A stretch of DNA of 64,000 bases from Nostocoides sp. HKS02 (GCF_009707485.1 NZ_CP046121.1:1116001-1180000); one strand, 5' to 3'. Numbered from the stretch's first letter, positions 49,482 through 59,819 are shown. Program-made: numbers and translations. The notes: a model not told the origin generated them from the letters alone.

Positions 49482-51329
49482 TCAGCCGGCTGCTGGCAGG
49501 ACCACGGTGAACGTCGTGCCGCGCCCGAGGCCGGACTCCCACGTGATGATGCCCTCGTGGCGGTCGAGGATGCGCCGCACGATGCTGAGCCCGAGGCCGG
49601 TGCCGGGGACCTCGAGGGCTGCCGGGTTGGTGCTGCGGAAGAACTCCGAGAACAGCGACTCCTGGTCGGCGAGCGAGATCCCGAGGCCGTCGTCGGCGCA
49701 GACGAGCTCCACCGCGCCACCACGGCGCGCGACACCCAGCGTGACCGTGCCGCCCGGTGGAGTGAACTTCACGGCGTTGCTCACGAGGTTCTGGACGACC
49801 CGCCCCAGCTCCTCGGCGCTGCCCGACACGACCAGCGCGCCCTCCCCGACCTGGACCGACAGCGAGACACCCTGCTGCACCGCGCCCGGTTGGAACATGT
49901 CGACGGTGTCCTGGACGACCGCGAGGAGGTCGACGCGCGCCGTGAGGTCCAGAGGACGGTCAGGGTCGCTGACGCGCGAGATCGTCAGGAGGTCGTCGAC
50001 CAGGGTCTGCAGCCTGCGGGTGTTGCGCTCCATCACGCCGATGGACCAGGTGAGGTCGCCGTCGGGCTCGTCGCGCAGCAGCTCGAGGTGGCCGACGATC
50101 GAGGCCAAGGGGTTCTTCAGCTCGTGCGACACGGTGGAGAAGAGCACGGTCTTGGCCTTGCTCGACTCGCGCAGCTCGGCCGAGGCGCGCCGCTCGAGCT
50201 CCATGAGCCGCGCGTTGACGATCGCCCGTCCGAGGTCGCGGCCGAGCTCGAGGGCGGCGATGGCCTCGGCATCGCTCCAGGCGCGGGCGCCCACGGCTCG
50301 CGTCAGCACGAGGTGGCCGAGGCACTCGCGGCCGGCGCCGATCGGGGCCAAGAGCAGCGACTCGTCGCCGGTGCGGCCCGTGAAGTCGATGAGCTCGGCC
50401 GCCTCCTCGGCGGTCAGCAGGCCGGCAGGCTCGACCAAGCCGGCCCGGACGAGTCCGGGGACCTGCCGTTGCCAGCAGAACTCGCCCATCCGGCGCGCCA
50501 GTCTCACCAAGGCCGCCGGTGGTGGCCCGTGCACGGGCATCGAGTACGCGGCGACGTCCTCGTCGAACGGGTCCTCGTCGCGAGCGAAGGCCCGCACCCA
50601 CAGGCCGGTGCAGGCGAAACCCTCGAGGACCGGGACGACGATCTCGTCGAGGACCCGCGCCGGCTCGAGGACCTGCTGGGAGATCCGGGCCACCGTCTGC
50701 ACCGCTCCGACGAGCCGGACCTGCTCGGCCAGCGCCTGCCGCTGCCGGGCGCCGTTGATGGCGATCCCGGCCTGGTTGGCGAAGACCTCGAGGACACCCT
50801 GCTGCACCTGCGAGGGGCGACGCCCGTCCAGCGGGAGGTCGACGGAGAGGATGCCGAGCATCTGGCCACCCGGCTCGTAGAACGGCGCGAGCAGCGTGTC
50901 CTCGGGGTCCCACGCGTCGGGGTCGTCGGCGGCACCGCGACCGTCCCACTCGCGCGCGACCCACCCCTCTGCGGCCGACGTGGGGAGTCGGTCGGCCGGG
51001 ACGAACCGCAACGATCCCCAGTGCTCGGCCACCGCGAACTCCGCCTCGACGCTGTGCCTCGGGGTGCGCCGGCCGATGAGCTGCGCGGTGGCGTCAGGGT
51101 CGCCCGCGACGGCCACGACCTCGAGGTCCCCATCAGCCTGCACCAGGCTGATCGCCGCCACCTGGAAGCCGACGACGCCGGCAGCACCGTCGACGATGAG
51201 GTCGAGGAGGTCCTGGAGGCTCTGCTGACCGCTGGCGTGGTTCATCAGCTGGGAGAGTCGCCGCAGCGCGGACATCTCAGGGAGCAGCTCCACGGGTGCC
51301 GTGCCGCTCGCCTGGTTGCCTGCCACCAT
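49482..51329 (-). CDS. GAF-domain sensor histidine kinase
   Basis: A 615-residue soluble kinase. Two GAF-type sensor domains (about residues 20-190 and 205-370) precede a helical dimerisation region, the H-box FSTVSHELKNPLASIVGHLE, N-box VVQNLVSNAVKFTPPGG, and G-boxes CADDGLGISLADQE and VPGTGLGLSIVRRILDRHE. It has no membrane segment, so it senses an intracellular signal. No response regulator is adjacent, so it is an orphan. ATG 51329 is used; the purine-rich GGAGGA lies further upstream. Confidence 0.85.
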   Translation of the reverse strand: MVAGNQASGTAPVELLPEMSALRRLSQLMNHASGQQSLQDLLDLIVDGAAGVVGFQVAAISLVQADGDLEVVAVAGDPDATAQLIGRRTPRHSVEAEFAVAEHWGSLRFVPADRLPTSAAEGWVAREWDGRGAADDPDAWDPEDTLLAPFYEPGGQMLGILSVDLPLDGRRPSQVQQGVLEVFANQAGIAINGARQRQALAEQVRLVGAVQTVARISQQVLEPARVLDEIVVPVLEGFACTGLWVRAFARDEDPFDEDVAAYSMPVHGPPPAALVRLARRMGEFCWQRQVPGLVRAGLVEPAGLLTAEEAAELIDFTGRTGDESLLLAPIGAGRECLGHLVLTRAVGARAWSDAEAIAALELGRDLGRAIVNARLMELERRASAELRESSKAKTVLFSTVSHELKNPLASIVGHLELLRDEPDGDLTWSIGVMERNTRRLQTLVDDLLTISRVSDPDRPLDLTARVDLLAVVQDTVDMFQPGAVQQGVSLSVQVGEGALVVSGSAEELGRVVQNLVSNAVKFTPPGGTVTLGVARRGGAVELVCADDGLGISLADQESLFSEFFRSTNPAALEVPGTGLGLSIVRRILDRHEGIITWESGLGRGTTFTVVLPAAG

Positions 51330-51399
51330 CACCCGCCCGATCTGTCTGATTCCTCCCACGGTAACCAAGTCGGCTGCCGGCCGCGCGCTTCGTCCATTC

Positions 51400-53826
51400 T
51401 CAGGCGTGGTCCACCTCGAACCGGCAGGTGAACCCGTCACCGGCGTTCGGCAGCACGAACCGGCCATCGTCGGGCCGGACCGGAGCACCATCGAGGTCGA
51501 TGGCCTCGGGGGTCGCCCCATGGACGACCAGGTGGAAGGCGCGGCGGCGGAACTCGGGGTAGCCCTCGCCCTCGACCTGGGCGTCGAGCGAGATCGTCCC
51601 GCCCGCGCGGGTGAGCGTGAACGTGGTGCGGTATGCCGCGCCGCTCGCCGCCGCCGAGGTCACCCCGTCGTCCTCACCGAGGAGTGAGCGGTGGGATCCG
51701 TCCTGAACCGGCACGAACAGGTGGAGCTCGACCACCTCGGGGTGGTAGCCGCTCGTCGAGGGCGGCGCCTCGACCCACATCGGGATGACGGCACCACCCC
51801 GGGCGTAGATCGGGATCCGGTCCATCGGCGTCGACGCCAGCACGAACCGACGACCACCCACGTGCTCCTTGCTGTGCCAGTCGTACCAGTCACCCCGGGG
51901 CAGGTAGACCTGGCGCGACGTGGCGCCCGCGGCCGTGACCGGTGCGACCAGCAGGTCGGTGCCGAACAGGTACTGGTCGTCGAGGTCGCGCACCGCGCCG
52001 TCGTACTGGTAGTCGAAGACCATCGGTCGCTGGATCGGCTCGCCGGTCTCAGCGGCCCGCAGGAACGCGCTGTAGATGTAGGGCAGCAACCGGTACCGCA
52101 GCACGATGGAGTCCCGGACGATGTCCTGGATGGCCTCGCCCCACGCCCAGGCGTACTGGTCGACGTTGCCGATCTCGGAGTGGTTGCGGCAGAACGGGGT
52201 CAGCGTGCCGTACTGCATCCACCGCAGGAACAGCTCGGCGTTGGAGTTGCCGGCGAAGCCGCCGATGTCCGCGCCGACGAAGGCCTGGCCCGAGATGCCG
52301 AAGCCCGACCCCATCGCGATGCCGAGCCACAGGTGGTCCCATCGCGAGAAGTTGTCGCCCATCCAGTTCGCGGCATACCGCTGGATGCCGGCGAAGCCGG
52401 CGCGGGAGAGGATGAACGTGCGCCGGTCGGGCATCGCGTCGAGCAGGCCCTGGGTGGTGGCCATCGCCATGAGCAGGGCGTACTGGTTGCGGTACCGCTC
52501 GTGCGAGTACTGGCCCCTGCCGAACCGCATGCCGGCCGAGGAGATCGTCCCGGTCGCCGGTTCGTTCATGTCGTTCCAGATCCCGGCCAGCCCGGACTTG
52601 ACGTGGGCGGCGTTCAGCTCACCCCACCAGGTGCGCGCCTCCTGCGTGACGAAGTCCGGAAAGGCGGTGTTGCCGGGCCACACCTGGCCGATGTAGAGGT
52701 CGCCACCCTCGGTCCGGCAGAAGACGTCCCGGGCGAGGCCTTCGTCGAAGACGGCATACCCGGGGTCGAACTTCACCCCGGGGTCGATGATGGTGATGAC
52801 CTGAAACCCCTTGTCCGACAGCCGTTTCAGCATCCCGGGCGGGTCGGGGAAGCGCTCGGGGTCCCAGGTGAAGACGCGGTAGCCGTCCATGTACTCGATG
52901 TCGAGCCAGAGCGCGTCGCACGGGATGTCGTGGTCGCGGTGTCGCTGCCCGATGGCCTCGACCGCTTCCTGGGTGTAGTCGAACCACCGGCACTGGTGGT
53001 AGCCCAGCGACCAGAGCGGCGGCAGCGGGATCCGGCCAGTCAACCCCGTGTATGCCGTGAGGATGGCGGGCATGTCGGGTCCGGCGAAGATGTACTCGGT
53101 GTACTGGCCCCCGGCGAAGCTGATGCGGTACTCCTCGGGTGAGGAGAACTCGTAGAAGCCGCGGTAGCCGTTGTCGAGGAACGACCCCGCCATCGACCCT
53201 GCCGGGTACGTCTGGTGGTAGAAGAACGGGATAGTGACGTAGAAGGGGTCGAACTCGACGCTCGTGCGGTCGCCGCGGGGGTCGCCGGGCTCCTTGCCGG
53301 CCGTGAACTCCTTGGTCTCGCTCGGGCTCAGGACATCCGTGTTCCAGAGCGTGAAGTCCCGGCCCTTGCGGTTGTGCCGGCCCGACTTCTCGCCCAGCCC
53401 GTAGATGGCATCCTCTTGGCGGCACCGGCGCCGCACGGTGAACGCGTCGTTGAGCGTCGCGTACGCCCAGTAGCGGCCCTGCTCGTCGGCGGCGGTCTCG
53501 ACGACCACGGTGCCGTCGCTGCGGTGCACGTCCAACCGGAACGGGTCGAGCCACAGCGACACCACGAGGGCCGCGGTGACGACCCGGACTCGCTCGTCGT
53601 CCCGCTCGACGGTGAACTCGACCTCGTCCGCGAGGGGGTCGACGCACACGGCGAAGGTGGGCGACTCGTCGAAGACTCCCCCTCGGCTCATCGTGACCCG
53701 CACGACCTCGGGGCTGACGACGTCGATGCGAAGCCGCTCGGTCTCGACGTCCGCCAGGACGCCTCGAGGGGTCTCGGTGACCGAGCCGACCCGTTCGAAG
53801 CGGATGAAGTGATCGGTCTCGAACAC
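51400..53826 (-). CDS. GH31 alpha-glucosidase/xylosidase
   Basis: An 808-residue GH31 enzyme. Family pieces are FETDHFIRFERVGSVTETP at the N terminus, ALWLDIEYMDGYRVFTWDPE, the nucleophile region GIWNDMNEPATGTISSAG and the acid/base region WMGDNFSRWDHLWLGIAMG. There is no signal peptide, so it acts inside the cell on imported oligosaccharides. The GTG at 53826 with a GAAAGGTG ribosome site is preferred over ATG 53913, whose extra 29 residues are not like the family. It neighbours the rhamnosidase but is not in its operon. Confidence 0.87.
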   Translation of the reverse strand: MFETDHFIRFERVGSVTETPRGVLADVETERLRIDVVSPEVVRVTMSRGGVFDESPTFAVCVDPLADEVEFTVERDDERVRVVTAALVVSLWLDPFRLDVHRSDGTVVVETAADEQGRYWAYATLNDAFTVRRRCRQEDAIYGLGEKSGRHNRKGRDFTLWNTDVLSPSETKEFTAGKEPGDPRGDRTSVEFDPFYVTIPFFYHQTYPAGSMAGSFLDNGYRGFYEFSSPEEYRISFAGGQYTEYIFAGPDMPAILTAYTGLTGRIPLPPLWSLGYHQCRWFDYTQEAVEAIGQRHRDHDIPCDALWLDIEYMDGYRVFTWDPERFPDPPGMLKRLSDKGFQVITIIDPGVKFDPGYAVFDEGLARDVFCRTEGGDLYIGQVWPGNTAFPDFVTQEARTWWGELNAAHVKSGLAGIWNDMNEPATGTISSAGMRFGRGQYSHERYRNQYALLMAMATTQGLLDAMPDRRTFILSRAGFAGIQRYAANWMGDNFSRWDHLWLGIAMGSGFGISGQAFVGADIGGFAGNSNAELFLRWMQYGTLTPFCRNHSEIGNVDQYAWAWGEAIQDIVRDSIVLRYRLLPYIYSAFLRAAETGEPIQRPMVFDYQYDGAVRDLDDQYLFGTDLLVAPVTAAGATSRQVYLPRGDWYDWHSKEHVGGRRFVLASTPMDRIPIYARGGAVIPMWVEAPPSTSGYHPEVVELHLFVPVQDGSHRSLLGEDDGVTSAAASGAAYRTTFTLTRAGGTISLDAQVEGEGYPEFRRRAFHLVVHGATPEAIDLDGAPVRPDDGRFVLPNAGDGFTCRFEVDHA

Positions 53827-54046
53827 GGTGCACCTTTCGGGGACGGCCGCGGCCTCGGGCCGGCGCGGGGGAATCGCCGACCCATTCTCGTGGCGGGCGT
53901 CGTTGCCGTCCATGGGAAGCCCAGTGCTCCACCAAAGGGCGGAGGGCGGGCCGGTCGGCGATGGCTAGCGTCGTGCTGCCGGGCCGGACCGTCCCCCAGC
54001 CTCGAGGACTGGCATCGAGGACCGGCATCGTCGAGGAGGAGATCTC

Positions 54047-54385
54047 GTGGCGGACAAGCAGGACGGCGCAATGATCGTGCAACTGGCCCAGTGGGGCGCA
54101 GCCATGGGCCTCGAGGAGGCCATGCAGACCGTGTGGGCCGAGGACTTCGACCCCGACACTGCGTCGGTCGAGAACCCCCTCGTGTCCCGGGTCCTCAACT
54201 GGGGCGAGACCATCGGCACGCTGACCAAGAACGGTCTCGTGGACACTGACCTCGTCCTCGACTGGCTCTGGGTCGCCGGCGCGTGGCAACGGGTCGGACC
54301 CGCCGCGCTCAAGCAGCGCGAGAAGTACGGCGTGCCGCAGCTCTACGAGAACTTCGAGGCGCTGGCGGCCAGGCAGGGCAGCTGA
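54047..54385 (+). CDS. Small conserved protein, DUF4760-like
   Basis: A 112-residue protein starting at GTG 54047 after a strong GAGGAGGA ribosome site. It is largely helical with NPLVSRVLNWGETIGTLTKN, LDWLWVAGAWQRVGPAALKQ and YENFEALAARQG. A DUF4760-like fold is suspected from the Trp pattern and length only. It sits between two convergent/divergent glycosidase genes. Function unknown. Confidence 0.62.
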   Translation: MADKQDGAMIVQLAQWGAAMGLEEAMQTVWAEDFDPDTASVENPLVSRVLNWGETIGTLTKNGLVDTDLVLDWLWVAGAWQRVGPAALKQREKYGVPQLYENFEALAARQGS

Positions 54386-54404
54386 CCGCCAGCACCCCGC
54401 GGTT

Positions 54405-56684
54405 TCAGCCAGCCTCCGCGACGGTAGCCGAGAGCTCGTGGTGGCCGCCGCCCAGGCTGTGCTGCGTGCCGTCGGGCAGCTCCACCCGCGCCTCGACGCC
54501 CTCGGGCACCTCGACCCGCAGGGCGAACCGTCCCTGCTCGTCGAGCGTCCAGTCCGTGGCCACTACACCCTGCCGTGTCTCGAGCGACGCCTTGGCCCAG
54601 GTCAGTCCGCCGCCAGGCTTCGGTGCGATCCGTACCTGGGCGTATCCCGGGGCCGCCGGCGCGATACCGCCGATGGTGCGGTGCATCCAGTCGGCAACCG
54701 CTCCGAGGGCATAGTGGTTGAAGCTCGTCATCTGGCCTGAGTTGATGGTGCCGTCGGGCAGCATGGAGTCCCAGCGCTCCCAGACCGTGGTCGCGCCCAT
54801 CGTGACGGGGTAGAGCCACGAGGGGCACTCGCGCTCGAGCAGTAGCCGGTACGCCTCGTCGAGGTGCCCGGTTGAGGTGAGCGCGTCGGTCACGAAGGGC
54901 GTACCGGCGAACCCGGTGGACACCCGGAACCCGTTCTCGCGAGCCAGCTCCGCGAGACGGTTACCGGCCCCCAGGCGGTCGGCGTCGTCGAGCAGGCCGA
55001 ACTCGATGGCCAGCGCGTAGACCGTCGCGCAGTCGCTGTGCACGCGACCACCGTCGGTCACGTAGTGCTTCTGGAACGCGCCGCGGACCCGGTCGGCGAG
55101 GGCAGCGAAGTCGCCCGCGTCGTCGGGGTTGCCCAGGATCTCGGCGACAGCGGCGAGCTGGCGCAGGGTGCGGTAGTAGCAGGCGGTCGCGACGACGCCG
55201 TTGTCTGCCTTGGCCTTGATCGGGTCGTCCGGCGGGGCCTGGGGGTCGAGCCAGTCACCGAACTGGAAGCCGGTGTCCCACAGGTCGGTGTCCGACAGGA
55301 GCCCCTCGACCCGGCGGGCGTGCGCGACCATCGCCGGGTACTGGCGCGCCAGGGCGTCGCGGTCGGCATACGCCTCCCACAGCGCCCATGGCACCCAGAC
55401 CGCCGCGTCGCTCCAGATCGCGGTGCTGTCTGGGTCCGGGAAGTCCCTCGGGATCTCCATGTACTTGAGCACGTCCGGCACGACGAACGGCACCATGCCC
55501 TCGGCGTGCGCCTGCTCGAGGTCGACGTCCACGAGCCAGTCCGACAGGAATCCGGAGACGTCATACAGGTATGCCGCGGTCGGCGCGAACGCGGCGATGT
55601 CGCCGGTCCAGCCCAGCCGCTCGTCACGCTGGGGGCAGTCGGTGGGCACGTCGAGGAAGTTGCCCTTGAGTCCCCAGACCACGTTGCGGTGGAGCTGGTT
55701 GAGCAGCTCGTCGGAGCACTCGAAGGTCCCGGTCGGACGCAGCTCGGAGTGGACGACGACGGCCTCGACGGAGTCCTGGGTGAGCTCCCCCGGCCACCCG
55801 GTCACCTCGGCATACCGGAAGCCGTGGAAGGTCTTGGTGGGCTCGAAGGTGTCCACTCCCCCGCTCAGCACGAACCGGTCGGTGGCCTGGGCGGTGCGCA
55901 GCGGCCGGGTGCCGAGCTCGTCGTGCTCGAGCACCTCGGCGTGCCGGATCGTGATCTCGTGACCAGCTTCTCCCTCCACCGTGAAGCGCAGCCAGCCGAC
56001 GAGGTTCTGGCCGAAGTCGACGATCGTGGCCCCGGCCGGTGAGGTCCAGACCTTGCTCGGTCGCAGCGTCTCCTGGCGGCGAACGGGCGGCCCGAGATAG
56101 GGCTGCAGCCGCCCGAGGTCGGACTCGACGGGGTGGACCCCGGTCCATCCCTCGAGCAGGGCACCGGGCCGGGTCCAGTCCGCGGACCCGACCCGGGCGT
56201 CGATGGTCTGGCCGTCGTAGAGGTCGTTCGCCACGGTCGACGACGGACCCGCCTGCCACGTGGCGTCCGTCCCCACCACCTGGCGGTGTCCGTCCTCGAA
56301 CTCGACCTGCAGCTCGGCGAGGGCCGCGAGCTCGGGGCCGTAGAAGGCTCGCCCACCGCTCCAGCCGAGGCGGCCGCGGTACCAGCCGTTGCCGAGCGCG
56401 AGCCCGAGCACCGAGGTCTGCGTCACCAGAGCCGTGACGTCGTAGCTCTGGTACCGCAGCCGCCACTCGTAGCTGGTCCAGCCGGGCGTGAGCACGTCCT
56501 GCGACACCGCGGCGCCGTTGATGGTGGGTTCCACGATCCCCTGCGCCGTGACCACCAGGGTGGCCGAGCGCACCGGGCCGTGATCGAGGTCGAGGCTGAA
56601 CTCCTTGCGCAGCAACGGCGCACCGGCGAAGTCCTCGTCGGGGGCGATGAACTCTGCGGACTCGGGAGACCACGTGTGGGTCAT
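54405..56684 (-). CDS. GH78 alpha-L-rhamnosidase
   Basis: A 759-residue GH78 enzyme. N-terminal beta domains carry VVTAQGIVEPTINGAAVSQD and TSYEWRLRYQSYDVTALV; the (alpha/alpha)6 barrel holds GNFLDVPTDCPQRDERLGWT with GDIAAFAPTAAYLYD (catalytic acidic residues), FQFGDWLDPQAPPDD and YPVTMGATTVWERWDSM, and a C-terminal beta domain follows. It cleaves terminal L-rhamnose from rhamnosides. No signal peptide, so intracellular, in line with import through the adjacent ABC transporter. ATG 56684 has a GAAAGGCAG site. Confidence 0.9.
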   Translation of the reverse strand: MTHTWSPESAEFIAPDEDFAGAPLLRKEFSLDLDHGPVRSATLVVTAQGIVEPTINGAAVSQDVLTPGWTSYEWRLRYQSYDVTALVTQTSVLGLALGNGWYRGRLGWSGGRAFYGPELAALAELQVEFEDGHRQVVGTDATWQAGPSSTVANDLYDGQTIDARVGSADWTRPGALLEGWTGVHPVESDLGRLQPYLGPPVRRQETLRPSKVWTSPAGATIVDFGQNLVGWLRFTVEGEAGHEITIRHAEVLEHDELGTRPLRTAQATDRFVLSGGVDTFEPTKTFHGFRYAEVTGWPGELTQDSVEAVVVHSELRPTGTFECSDELLNQLHRNVVWGLKGNFLDVPTDCPQRDERLGWTGDIAAFAPTAAYLYDVSGFLSDWLVDVDLEQAHAEGMVPFVVPDVLKYMEIPRDFPDPDSTAIWSDAAVWVPWALWEAYADRDALARQYPAMVAHARRVEGLLSDTDLWDTGFQFGDWLDPQAPPDDPIKAKADNGVVATACYYRTLRQLAAVAEILGNPDDAGDFAALADRVRGAFQKHYVTDGGRVHSDCATVYALAIEFGLLDDADRLGAGNRLAELARENGFRVSTGFAGTPFVTDALTSTGHLDEAYRLLLERECPSWLYPVTMGATTVWERWDSMLPDGTINSGQMTSFNHYALGAVADWMHRTIGGIAPAAPGYAQVRIAPKPGGGLTWAKASLETRQGVVATDWTLDEQGRFALRVEVPEGVEARVELPDGTQHSLGGGHHELSATVAEAG

Positions 56685-56722
56685 GACTGCCTTTCGGTCG
56701 TGCGCGGGATGGTCGGAGTGGT

Positions 56723-57550
56723 TCAGCCCTTGACCGCGCCGGACGTCATGCCGGCGACGATCTTGCGGTTGAAGAAGATGAACAGGACCAGCGGTGGGAT
56801 CGTCACGAGCACGATGTTCATGAAGAGCAGGTTGTACTGCGTGCTGAACTGGCTCAGGAAGTTGAACAAGGTGAGCTGGACCGTGGCGTTCTCGTCACCC
56901 GGCAGGAAGTACAGCGGGTTGACGAAGTCGCTGAAGATGAAGACCGAGGTCGTCAGGATCACCGTGATCGTCACCGGGCGCAGCAGCGGGAAGATCACCC
57001 GGAAGAACAGCGACAGCCCGGTGCAGCCGTCGATCATCGCGGCCTCGTCGAGCTCACGCGGGATGGCCGCCACGAACGCCCGGAACAGCAGTACGGCGAA
57101 GGCCATCTGGAACGCGACCTCGACCAGGATCAACCCCGGCAGGGTCTTGAAGATGTGCAGCTGCTGGAGCACCCAGATGGTGGGGACGACGGCTGGGGGG
57201 ATGATCAGGCCGGAGACGACGAGGACGTTGGCGATGTTCGCCACCCGGCCCGGCCTGCGCTGGATGACGTAGCCCACCATCGAGCACAGGACCACGATGA
57301 TCGTGACCGAGGCAACGGTGAGGATGGTGCTGTTCTTGAACGCCACCAGCAGGATCCCGTCGCGGGCCGTGAACACATCCTTGATGTTGTCGAGGATCCG
57401 CCAGTGGGTCGGCAGCGAGAAGCTGAGGTCCGAGGACTCGTTCTCGTCCTTGGACGCGGTGAGGAACATGAACAGGAACGGGACGACGAAGACGACCAGG
57501 GCGACCAGGATCGCCACGACCTCGAGCGAGGTTCGGCGCAGGGATCTCAT
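56723..57550 (-). CDS. ABC sugar transporter permease (MalG-type)
   Basis: A 275-residue permease with six helices, beginning MRSLRRTSLEVVAILVALVV, and the coupling EAA loop AFVAAIPRELDEAAMIDGCT. It belongs to the CUT1 carbohydrate importers. The start at 57550 overlaps the stop of the MalF-type gene (ATGA). It is next to the rhamnosidase gene with a gap of 38 bases, so the importer and hydrolase form one operon for rhamnosides. Confidence 0.88.
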   Translation of the reverse strand: MRSLRRTSLEVVAILVALVVFVVPFLFMFLTASKDENESSDLSFSLPTHWRILDNIKDVFTARDGILLVAFKNSTILTVASVTIIVVLCSMVGYVIQRRPGRVANIANVLVVSGLIIPPAVVPTIWVLQQLHIFKTLPGLILVEVAFQMAFAVLLFRAFVAAIPRELDEAAMIDGCTGLSLFFRVIFPLLRPVTITVILTTSVFIFSDFVNPLYFLPGDENATVQLTLFNFLSQFSTQYNLLFMNIVLVTIPPLVLFIFFNRKIVAGMTSGAVKG

Positions 57551-58515
57551 GACTCGACCTCGCGGGAGTTGAAGTAGCGGAAGAGCGGGAAGACGATGAG
57601 TGACACCAGGACGAACAGGACCACGTTCCCCGCAGTGGCGAGGCCGAAGAACCCCGCTTGGTACTGCTTGTAGATGACCGAGGCGATGACGTCGCTGCTG
57701 AACCCGGGGCCTCCCCCAGTCATGGTCCAAATGAGGTCGAACGAGCGCAGGCCACCGATCAGCGAGAGCAGGATGACCGTGAAGGTCGCCGGGCGCGCCA
57801 GGGGAAGGGTGACGTTCCGGAACTTCGTCCAGGCCCCACCACCGTCGACATCGACGGCCTCGTAGTAGTCCTTGGGGATCGCCAGGATGCCGGCGATGTA
57901 GATGAGGGTGGCCAGGCCGACGCCCTTCCAGACGTCGACGAGGGCGACCGAGAGCAGCGCGGTGCTGGGGTTGCCCAGCCAGTCCGGGGAGGTGATCCCG
58001 ACCTTGCTCAGGACGACGGCCACCAGACCGGTGTCCGGCTGGAGCAGCATGCTGAAGGTGATACCGACAGCCACGGTGCTGACCAGGACCGGGAAGAAGA
58101 CCACCGAACGCAGGAATCCCCGGGAGCGGATGGGGCCGGTGAGGAGAACCGCGAACACCATGCCCAGCACGACCTTGAGGCCGCTGGTGACCACCGCGTA
58201 GATCAGCGTGTTCTTCAGACCGCTGACCAGCGACTGCTCGGAGAAGAACTGGCGGAAGTTGTCCAGACCGATGAACTGCGAGTCGAACAGCGTCCACCGG
58301 GTGAGGGAGTAGTAGAACGCGATGACCGTCGGCACCACGAAGATGAGGCCGTAGACGAGACCTGCTGGTGCGTAGAACCAGTACGAGTACGTGCGGGCCC
58401 GGAGGTTCTGCGCATCGCTCCTGGTCCTGCCCGGCCTCCGGGTGGACCGCCCGGCCCCCGCGTTGCCGCGGGGACCGACCGGGGTGGCCTCTTCAGGCCG
58501 GGACCGGATTACCAT
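57547..58515 (-). CDS. ABC sugar transporter permease (MalF-type)
   Basis: A 322-residue permease with a 40-residue polar N terminus and six helices, among them YAPAGLVYGLIFVVPTVIAF and VVFFPVLVSTVAVGITFSML, and the EAA-type loop IPKDYYEAVDVDGGGAWTKF. CUT1 family, paired with the MalG-type permease. The ATG at 58515 overlaps the binding-protein stop. No ATPase gene is present, as usual for actinobacterial CUT1 systems that share MsiK. Confidence 0.88.
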   Translation of the reverse strand: MVIRSRPEEATPVGPRGNAGAGRSTRRPGRTRSDAQNLRARTYSYWFYAPAGLVYGLIFVVPTVIAFYYSLTRWTLFDSQFIGLDNFRQFFSEQSLVSGLKNTLIYAVVTSGLKVVLGMVFAVLLTGPIRSRGFLRSVVFFPVLVSTVAVGITFSMLLQPDTGLVAVVLSKVGITSPDWLGNPSTALLSVALVDVWKGVGLATLIYIAGILAIPKDYYEAVDVDGGGAWTKFRNVTLPLARPATFTVILLSLIGGLRSFDLIWTMTGGGPGFSSDVIASVIYKQYQAGFFGLATAGNVVLFVLVSLIVFPLFRYFNSREVES

Positions 58516-59819
58516 CCCGGCAGTCCTAGCTGCTTGGCCTGCTTGGTCACGTCCGCGTCATACTGCGCAGCGCCATCCTTGGCCGAGGTCTGACCGGTGG
58601 CGACGGCGACGGTGATCTGCTCCAGCGACGGGCCCTTGACCGGGGACAGGAACTCCAGGGCCGGGGTCGTGGCCTTCGCGGTGATGTAGGCCTCGAGGTC
58701 CTTGGCGACCGGGGGCGCGCTGGCTGGCAGGCTGTAGCCCTTGACCAGGTAGGGACCGGTGGGCGGCGCCGCCGAGGTGTAGGCGTCGGAGCCGGCGGGC
58801 GACGCGACGAACGCGATGAACTTCTTGGCCGCGTCGAGCTTGGCGCCGGTCGTCGTCTTGGGGATGTACTGGCCGCCCGGCTCCCACAGGGTGGCGCCGT
58901 TGGTGCTGGCGTCGTCACCGGGGATCCCGAAGAAGCCGATCTTGGCTGCCTGCGCAGGCGGGAGGGTGCCCACCGGGAAGGTGAGGAGCGGGTACTGCGC
59001 CGCCCTGCCCGAGGCGAGGAGCTTGATGCCCTGGGCGAAGGTGGTGGATCCGGCGCTGGCATTGAGCCAGCCCTTCTGCTTGGCCTCGGCAGTCTTCTCG
59101 AAGCCCTTCTCCGCAGCCTGGTCGGTGGCGTACTTGACCTTGTTGGCGGTGTAGTCCGTGGCGAAGCTCGGGTTGGCGGCGGCGACGTTGTGGTAGTCGC
59201 CGAGCACGAACAGCTGTGAGGTCCAGGTGTCCTTGAAGCTCCCCAGGACCGCGGTGATGCCCGAGGCCTTGATCTTGTCGCTGTTCGACTCGAACTCGGC
59301 CCAGGTCTTCGGGACCTGCAGGTTCAGCTTGGCGTAGACGTCCTTGTTGTAGAGGATGCCGCCACCCATGGCCGTGCCCCAGGGAGCGCCGTAGACCTTG
59401 CCGTTCTGGGTCACTGCCGGCAGGAACGACGGGTCGGTGTTGGCCAGGGCCGGGTCGTTGGTGAGGTCCACCAGCGTCTTGGCCGGGCTGAGCGCCGCGA
59501 GCAGCGAGCCGGAGTTGTACCAGAAGACATCCGCCATGTCGCCGGTCGACAGCTTGGTCTTGACGATGTTGTCACCGTCGGAGCCGCCGGGACGGGTCTC
59601 GGTCTTGACCGTGATGGTCGGGTTGGCCTTCTCGAACGCCGCGATCTCGGCGGCCGCCGGCTTGACCGTGGTGTCGGCGCTGTCTGTCAGCAGCGTGATC
59701 TCGGTCTTCCCGCTGCCGCCGCCTGAACCGGAGCCCGACGAACTCGAGCAGGCAGCGAGCGGGACAAGGGCTGAGGCCGCGACCATGGCGATCGCGAACC
59801 TGGGGCGAAAAGTCTTCAT
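58509..59819 (-). CDS. Sugar ABC transporter solute-binding lipoprotein
   Basis: A 436-residue family-1 binding protein. A signal peptide with lipobox LVPLAACSSSS marks it as a lipoprotein, followed by a Ser/Gly linker and the binding-protein core (TEITLLTDSADTTVKPAAAE, GDMADVFWYNSGSLLAALSP, KVYGAPWGTAMGGGILYNKD). It should bind L-rhamnose or a rhamnose-containing oligosaccharide for the two permeases. ATG 59819 has a GGAGGTACC ribosome site; an in-frame upstream ATG at 59882 is rejected. A strong promoter and a LacI-type site lie upstream. Confidence 0.87.
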   Translation of the reverse strand: MKTFRPRFAIAMVAASALVPLAACSSSSGSGSGGGSGKTEITLLTDSADTTVKPAAAEIAAFEKANPTITVKTETRPGGSDGDNIVKTKLSTGDMADVFWYNSGSLLAALSPAKTLVDLTNDPALANTDPSFLPAVTQNGKVYGAPWGTAMGGGILYNKDVYAKLNLQVPKTWAEFESNSDKIKASGITAVLGSFKDTWTSQLFVLGDYHNVAAANPSFATDYTANKVKYATDQAAEKGFEKTAEAKQKGWLNASAGSTTFAQGIKLLASGRAAQYPLLTFPVGTLPPAQAAKIGFFGIPGDDASTNGATLWEPGGQYIPKTTTGAKLDAAKKFIAFVASPAGSDAYTSAAPPTGPYLVKGYSLPASAPPVAKDLEAYITAKATTPALEFLSPVKGPSLEQITVAVATGQTSAKDGAAQYDADVTKQAKQLGLPGW